Shown: positions 60,710-64,000 of the stretch, piece after piece
Layout of the letters: each line of letters starts with the position of its first letter
How positions within the stretch are numbered: position 1 is the first letter of the stretch
Assembly (NCBI GenBank): GCA_963837155.1
Contig: CAWIMB010000002.1
Span: 62,001-126,000, forward strand
Direction of reading: 5' to 3'
DNA: 64,000 bases
DNA from: DASQHW01 sp963837155
Lineage (GTDB): Bacteria; Actinomycetota; Acidimicrobiia; IMCC26256; PALSA-610
Notes under the pieces: model-generated
Seen by the model: the letters and a program-made list of their open reading frames with translations, nothing else
The model's database searches: none
What the model was told of the DNA's origin: nothing
Program-made: the position numbers and the translations under genes

Positions 60710-61473
60710 TTCGGCTTGCGCTTCTCGAGGAACGCACGCATGCCTTCGTGCGCGTCTTCGGCCTGCGCGTTGTCGATCATCACCGGGCACGCGACGTCGT
60801 AGGCCGCGCCTTCGGTCAGCTGGTCCTGGCCGTAGAACGCCCGCTTGCCGAGCGCCAGCACATACGGGCTGGCCTGCGCGATCCGATCGGCGAGCTCGAG
60901 AACTTCGGCGTCGAGGCGATCAGCGGGGACGACGCGGTTGACGAGACCCCACTCGAGCGCGGTGCGGGCGTCGATCAATTCACCGGTGAGGAGCATTTCC
61001 AGCGCGCGCTTGCGTCCGACCGATCGGGCGACGGGCACCATCGGCGTCGAGCAGAACAAGCCGATGTTCACGCCCGGTGTCGCGAAGCGGGCGTCTTCCG
61101 ACGCCACTGCGAGATCGCATGCCGCGACGAGCTGGCAGCCGGCGGCGGTCGCGACCCCGTGGACCTTGGCGATCACCGGCTGTGGAAGCTCGTGCAGCTG
61201 CGTCATCATGCGGACGCACGTCCCGAAGAGCTCCTCGTAGAAGTCGGCGTCACGAGTCTCGGTCATCTCCGCGAGGTCGTGGCCGGCCGAGAACGCGGGG
61301 CCGTTCCCCTCCACGATCACGACCCGGGCCGCGGGGTCGGCGGCTACGTCGTCCAGGGTCTCGATCACCTCTTGCATCAGCGCCAGCGACAGCGCATTTC
61401 GGCGCTCGGGACGGTTGAGCACGACCCGTGCGATCGGCCCGGCGCGCCGGATTTCCACGTGCTCACGACCCAT
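60694..61473 (-). CDS. Enoyl-CoA hydratase/isomerase-family protein (ECHDC3-like)
   Basis: The 259-residue crotonase-fold protein has ERRNALSLALM, the oxyanion segment AFSAGHDLAEM and HGVATAAGCQLVAACDLAVASED, plus FATPGVNIGLFCSTPMVPVAR. This last segment resembles the ECHDC3 group. The substrate is unknown. It is the first gene of the hydratase-MFS-hydratase operon, starting at ATG 61473. Confidence 0.87.
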   Translation of the reverse strand: MGREHVEIRRAGPIARVVLNRPERRNALSLALMQEVIETLDDVAADPAARVVIVEGNGPAFSAGHDLAEMTETRDADFYEELFGTCVRMMTQLHELPQPVIAKVHGVATAAGCQLVAACDLAVASEDARFATPGVNIGLFCSTPMVPVARSVGRKRALEMLLTGELIDARTALEWGLVNRVVPADRLDAEVLELADRIAQASPYVLALGKRAFYGQDQLTEGAAYDVACPVMIDNAQAEDAHEGMRAFLEKRKPKWSNQ

Positions 61474-61508
61474 GCCAGCCGATCGTAGGCCGAATGGCCC
61501 GACTTCTG

Positions 61509-61536
61509 GTTAGGTCTGGATCGTCCGGGGCCGATA
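61509..61536 (+). promoter_or_regulatory. Possible sigma-28-type promoter of the FN3/SBBP gene
   Basis: TTAGGTCT (61509-61516), then 12 bp, then GCCGATAC (61529-61536). The downstream half is identical to that at 31452-31459 with the same spacing. It lies 56 bp upstream of the ATG 61593. No other sigma-28 evidence is in the window. Confidence 0.4.
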
Positions 61537-61592
61537 CCGCTACCGTTGCAGGTCGGTCTTGGGGGAGAGACCTGCGGGGGGAGAAGACGCAC

Positions 61593-63608
61593 ATGGACGA
61601 GCGTCGTCAGCGCGGCCTTGCGGCCGCGCTCACATTCACGATCGTGTTTCTCGTTGTCGCGTCCGCGATCGGCGCCCAGCCCGTCGTCGCCGCGCCGAAT
61701 CATTCGACGGTGCCGTTGACCGCGCCGGGGAATGTGCGTGCGACGGCCACCTCGTCGAGCGTCATCCAAGTGGACTGGACGGACACGAACACCAAGGAGA
61801 CCGGCTACAGCGTCGAGCGCGGTGCGAGCGGGAGTGGGCCGTTCACGAATGTCGGCACGACGAAGCGGAACAAGACGTCGTTCACGGATTCGTCGCTCGC
61901 CACAGGCACCACATACTTCTACCGGGTGCGCGCCAAAGGGAAGCGCAACACCTTCTCGCCGTACTCGTCCGTGGCGAGCGCGACAACCACGCAGCCGGCA
62001 GACCACACGCCACCGTCGGTCCCGACCGGCCTCAGCGCGACCGCCCCACAGTGCACACGCGTCGACCTCAGCTGGAGCGCATCGACCGACACCGGGGGCG
62101 CGGGCCTCTTCTACTACCGCGTGTTTCGCAATGGCGCGTTCCGCGCGCAAGTCGATGCCCCCTCGACGTCGATGAGCGACGCATCGGTGATGGGCGCGAG
62201 CACGTATTCGTACACCGTCACCGCGGTCGACCGGAACCTCAACGAGTCGGCGCCGAGCGCGGCGAAGGTCGCGACCACGCCGCCCTGCGCGCAGAACGGC
62301 ACCTGGGCAAAGGGCATCGGCGGTCCGGGCGTCGACATCGCGTCGGCAAATGCCGTCGACCGGGCCGGAAACCTCGTCGTCGTCGGCCGGTTCACCGGCG
62401 ACACGAACCTCGGCGGCGCGACCTTGCACAGCGCGGGCGGCTTCGATGCGTTCGTCGCCAAGTACGCGAGCGACGGCACGCACCTGTGGTCGAAGCGTTT
62501 CGGCGGCACCGACACGTACGACATGGCGAACGGCGTCGCGATCGACAGCGCCGGCAACATCATCGTCGTCGGCAGCTTCTCGGCCGACGCGAGCTTCGGT
62601 GGCGCGACGCTCGCGAGCAAGGGCGCGGCCGACGTGTTCGTCGCGAAGCTCTCGCCGAACGGTGATCATCTCTGGTCGAACCGCTACGGCGACACACAGT
62701 ACGACACTGCGAACACCGTTGCCGTCGACGCGTCCGACAACATCATCGTCGGCGGCACGTTTCAAAACGGACAGCGGGGCGTCAGCTTCGGCGGTGCAGT
62801 GTTCACGGTGCCGAACCAGTCGTACGACGGCTTCGTCGCGAAGTACTCATCCGCCGGTCAACATGTGTGGTCGAAGCAATTGCATGCCGACTACCTCGGA
62901 CGCGTCAACGCGGTCGCGACCAACGCGGCCGGCGACATCGCACTGGCCGGGTACTTCGACGGTCACGCCGACGCCGGCGGCGGCACGATGACGAGCGCCG
63001 AGTGGTCCGGCGACGGATTCGTCGCGGTGTGGACGGCGGCCGGCACCCACCGCTGGTCCCATCACTTCGGCAACAGCACCAACCAGGACGAGGCGCGCGA
63101 CGTCGCGTTCGACGGCGGGGGCAACGTCGTGCTCGTCGGCGAGTACGGCGGATCGGTCGACTTCGGCGGCCGTACGCTCGGCGGCGACGCGGCCGGGAAC
63201 GCGTTCGTCGCGAAGTACACCAGCACCGGCGCGCTGTCCTGGGTGAACGGGTACGGCGGCAAGCGGGATTTCGACGTCGCCGCGAGCGTGGCGATCGCGC
63301 CCGGAGATGCACTCGTGGTCACCGGCACGTTCAACGCCAACGCGAGCACCCCGGCCAACTTCGGGGGCGCGTCGTTCTCGGGCGCGGGTGGCGCCGATGT
63401 GTTCGTCGCCAAATACAGCGCGAGCGGCGCGCACGTCTGGTCGAGCCCGCACGGCGGCGCCGGTTCAGAGAATGCGAACGCGGTCGCGGCCGACGCGTCC
63501 GGCGCGCCATTCGTCGCGGGGACGTTCAGCGGGAGCGGTCAGTTCAACGGACGCACGCTCACGGCTTCCGGATCACTGGACGGCTTCGTGATGAAGCTCG
63601 CGTCGTAG
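61593..63608 (+). CDS. Secreted FN3 plus SBBP-repeat protein
   Basis: The 671-residue protein has a signal peptide (LTFTIVFLVVASAIGAQPVVA), then two FN3 domains (about residues 40-135 and 140-230; GYSVERGASGSGPFTNVGTT in the first), and then about six repeats of a beta-propeller-type unit seen as FVAKYxxxGxxxWSxxxGG (SBBP repeat), for example FVAKYASDGTHLWSKRFGG. It is likely an extracellular surface or adhesion protein. GGGGGGAGAAG precedes ATG 61593. The start of a second FN3 protein follows 13 bp later. Confidence 0.88.
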   Translation: MDERRQRGLAAALTFTIVFLVVASAIGAQPVVAAPNHSTVPLTAPGNVRATATSSSVIQVDWTDTNTKETGYSVERGASGSGPFTNVGTTKRNKTSFTDSSLATGTTYFYRVRAKGKRNTFSPYSSVASATTTQPADHTPPSVPTGLSATAPQCTRVDLSWSASTDTGGAGLFYYRVFRNGAFRAQVDAPSTSMSDASVMGASTYSYTVTAVDRNLNESAPSAAKVATTPPCAQNGTWAKGIGGPGVDIASANAVDRAGNLVVVGRFTGDTNLGGATLHSAGGFDAFVAKYASDGTHLWSKRFGGTDTYDMANGVAIDSAGNIIVVGSFSADASFGGATLASKGAADVFVAKLSPNGDHLWSNRYGDTQYDTANTVAVDASDNIIVGGTFQNGQRGVSFGGAVFTVPNQSYDGFVAKYSSAGQHVWSKQLHADYLGRVNAVATNAAGDIALAGYFDGHADAGGGTMTSAEWSGDGFVAVWTAAGTHRWSHHFGNSTNQDEARDVAFDGGGNVVLVGEYGGSVDFGGRTLGGDAAGNAFVAKYTSTGALSWVNGYGGKRDFDVAASVAIAPGDALVVTGTFNANASTPANFGGASFSGAGGADVFVAKYSASGAHVWSSPHGGAGSENANAVAADASGAPFVAGTFSGSGQFNGRTLTASGSLDGFVMKLAS

Positions 63609-63621
63609 GGGGACGGCTCGC

Positions 63622-64000
63622 ATGCGTGGGGGAGCGAGCTTGGTCATCGCGGCAGTGACACTCATCGGCGCATCTGCCGCGCCGGCCCTTGCCGCGCCAA
63701 CGCATACCCCGGTGATGTTGCTCGCCCCAACGTGGGTCTCGTCGTCGGCGACAGCGAGCTCGATCACGCTCACGTGGACCGATCCGAACAAGAGCGAGTC
63801 GGGATACGCAGTCGAGCGCCGCACGACGGGCGCGTTCGCCGAGGTGGCGCGGCCGGGACGCAACAAGACGTTCTTCACCGACAAGGGGTTGGCGGCGGGC
63901 ACGACCTACACGTACCGGGCACGTGCACGCGGGAAGCGGAAGACGTTTTCTGCGTTTTCGGCAGAGCGGTCGGTCACGACGCAAGGCTCGACTGTAGACA
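63622..64000 (+). CDS. Secreted FN3-domain protein (partial, 3' end outside window)
   Basis: From ATG 63622 the frame is open to the window end (126 residues). A signal peptide (LVIAAVTLIGASAAPALA) is followed by an FN3 domain that aligns with the first FN3 of the upstream gene: TLTWTDPNKSESGYAVERR versus the upstream VDWTDTNTKETGYSVERG, and YRARARGKRKTFSAFS versus YRVRAKGKRNTFSPYS. The pair probably arose by tandem duplication. What follows the FN3 domain is not in the window. Confidence 0.85.
   Translation, partial: MRGGASLVIAAVTLIGASAAPALAAPTHTPVMLLAPTWVSSSATASSITLTWTDPNKSESGYAVERRTTGAFAEVARPGRNKTFFTDKGLAAGTTYTYRARARGKRKTFSAFSAERSVTTQGSTVD

Noticed and set aside
1..64000. CRISPR array, tRNA or rRNA genes
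   Set aside because: No regularly spaced repeats with spacers, cloverleaf or rRNA-like segments were recognised by eye; a dedicated scan would be needed to be certain for tRNA.

Overview
The window looks like a piece of a high-GC actinobacterial chromosome, most likely a lineage near the Acidimicrobiia. The signs are strong GC bias at third codon positions, GTG starts, many starts with a -10 element only 7-9 nt upstream (leaderless mRNAs), two mycothiol-dependent-isomerase-type proteins, an F420/LLM-type oxidoreductase of a mainly actinobacterial family, and the classical (MenF-D-H-E-B-A-G) menaquinone pathway. The class-level placement is an inference. No rRNA, tRNA or CRISPR array was seen.

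Layout. 1-4.9 kb: gatB, a DUF559/AbiEi-like protein, a SnoaL-like protein, an LLM oxidoreductase and a SAM methyltransferase. 4.8-12.3 kb: a leftward catabolic operon (aldehyde dehydrogenase, TPP-dependent 2-oxoacid enzyme, class III aminotransferase, PhnZ-like HD oxygenase, FAD oxidoreductase) with a divergent RpiR-type regulator. 12.3-17.9 kb: Gfo/Idh oxidoreductase, ilvD, fpg, a diguanylate cyclase and a secreted metalloprotease. 17.9-22.0 kb: ilvB-ilvN-(PH-domain gene)-ilvC behind a classical attenuator (15-codon Leu/Ile/Val-rich leader peptide plus terminator). 22.0-24.6 kb: four secreted proteins forming two paralogous pairs. 24.6-25.9 kb: a TnpB-only IS element. 25.9-31.8 kb: a leftward isomerase/kinase/NTF2/acyl-CoA dehydrogenase cluster, an SDR, an ECF sigma factor and an anti-sigma fused to a mycothiol-isomerase-like domain. 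31.8-48.9 kb: Lhr helicase, nucleotidyltransferase, RDD protein, matrixin-like lipoprotein, M1 aminopeptidase, HDOD protein, a split AtuA pair, amidase, DUF1361 protein, DSD1-like PLP enzyme, beta-lactamase-like hydrolase and a methyltransferase. 48.9-58.6 kb: menaquinone genes menE, menB, menA, menH, menD, menF and menG (menC is not in the window), with a GT-C mannosyltransferase-like gene and a MerR regulator. 58.6-61.5 kb: two enoyl-CoA hydratases and an MFS exporter. 61.6-64.0 kb: secreted FN3 proteins, one carrying a beta-propeller-type repeat region.

How it fits together. Branched-chain amino acid synthesis (ilvD, ilvBNC) and menaquinone synthesis are housekeeping blocks. Two copies of a 22-bp operator-like sequence sit in the two promoter regions of the men block (menE/menB and upstream of merR-menG-menF), so that block may be one regulon. 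Several tightly coupled genes (4-bp start/stop overlaps) mark real operons.

Caution. Eleven otherwise well-conserved genes (including gatB, menD and menG, expected to be needed) carry single- or two-base frameshifts, mostly in short GC runs. This looks more like residual assembly or sequencing indels than real decay. Such genes are given as one full-length feature with the break position noted.
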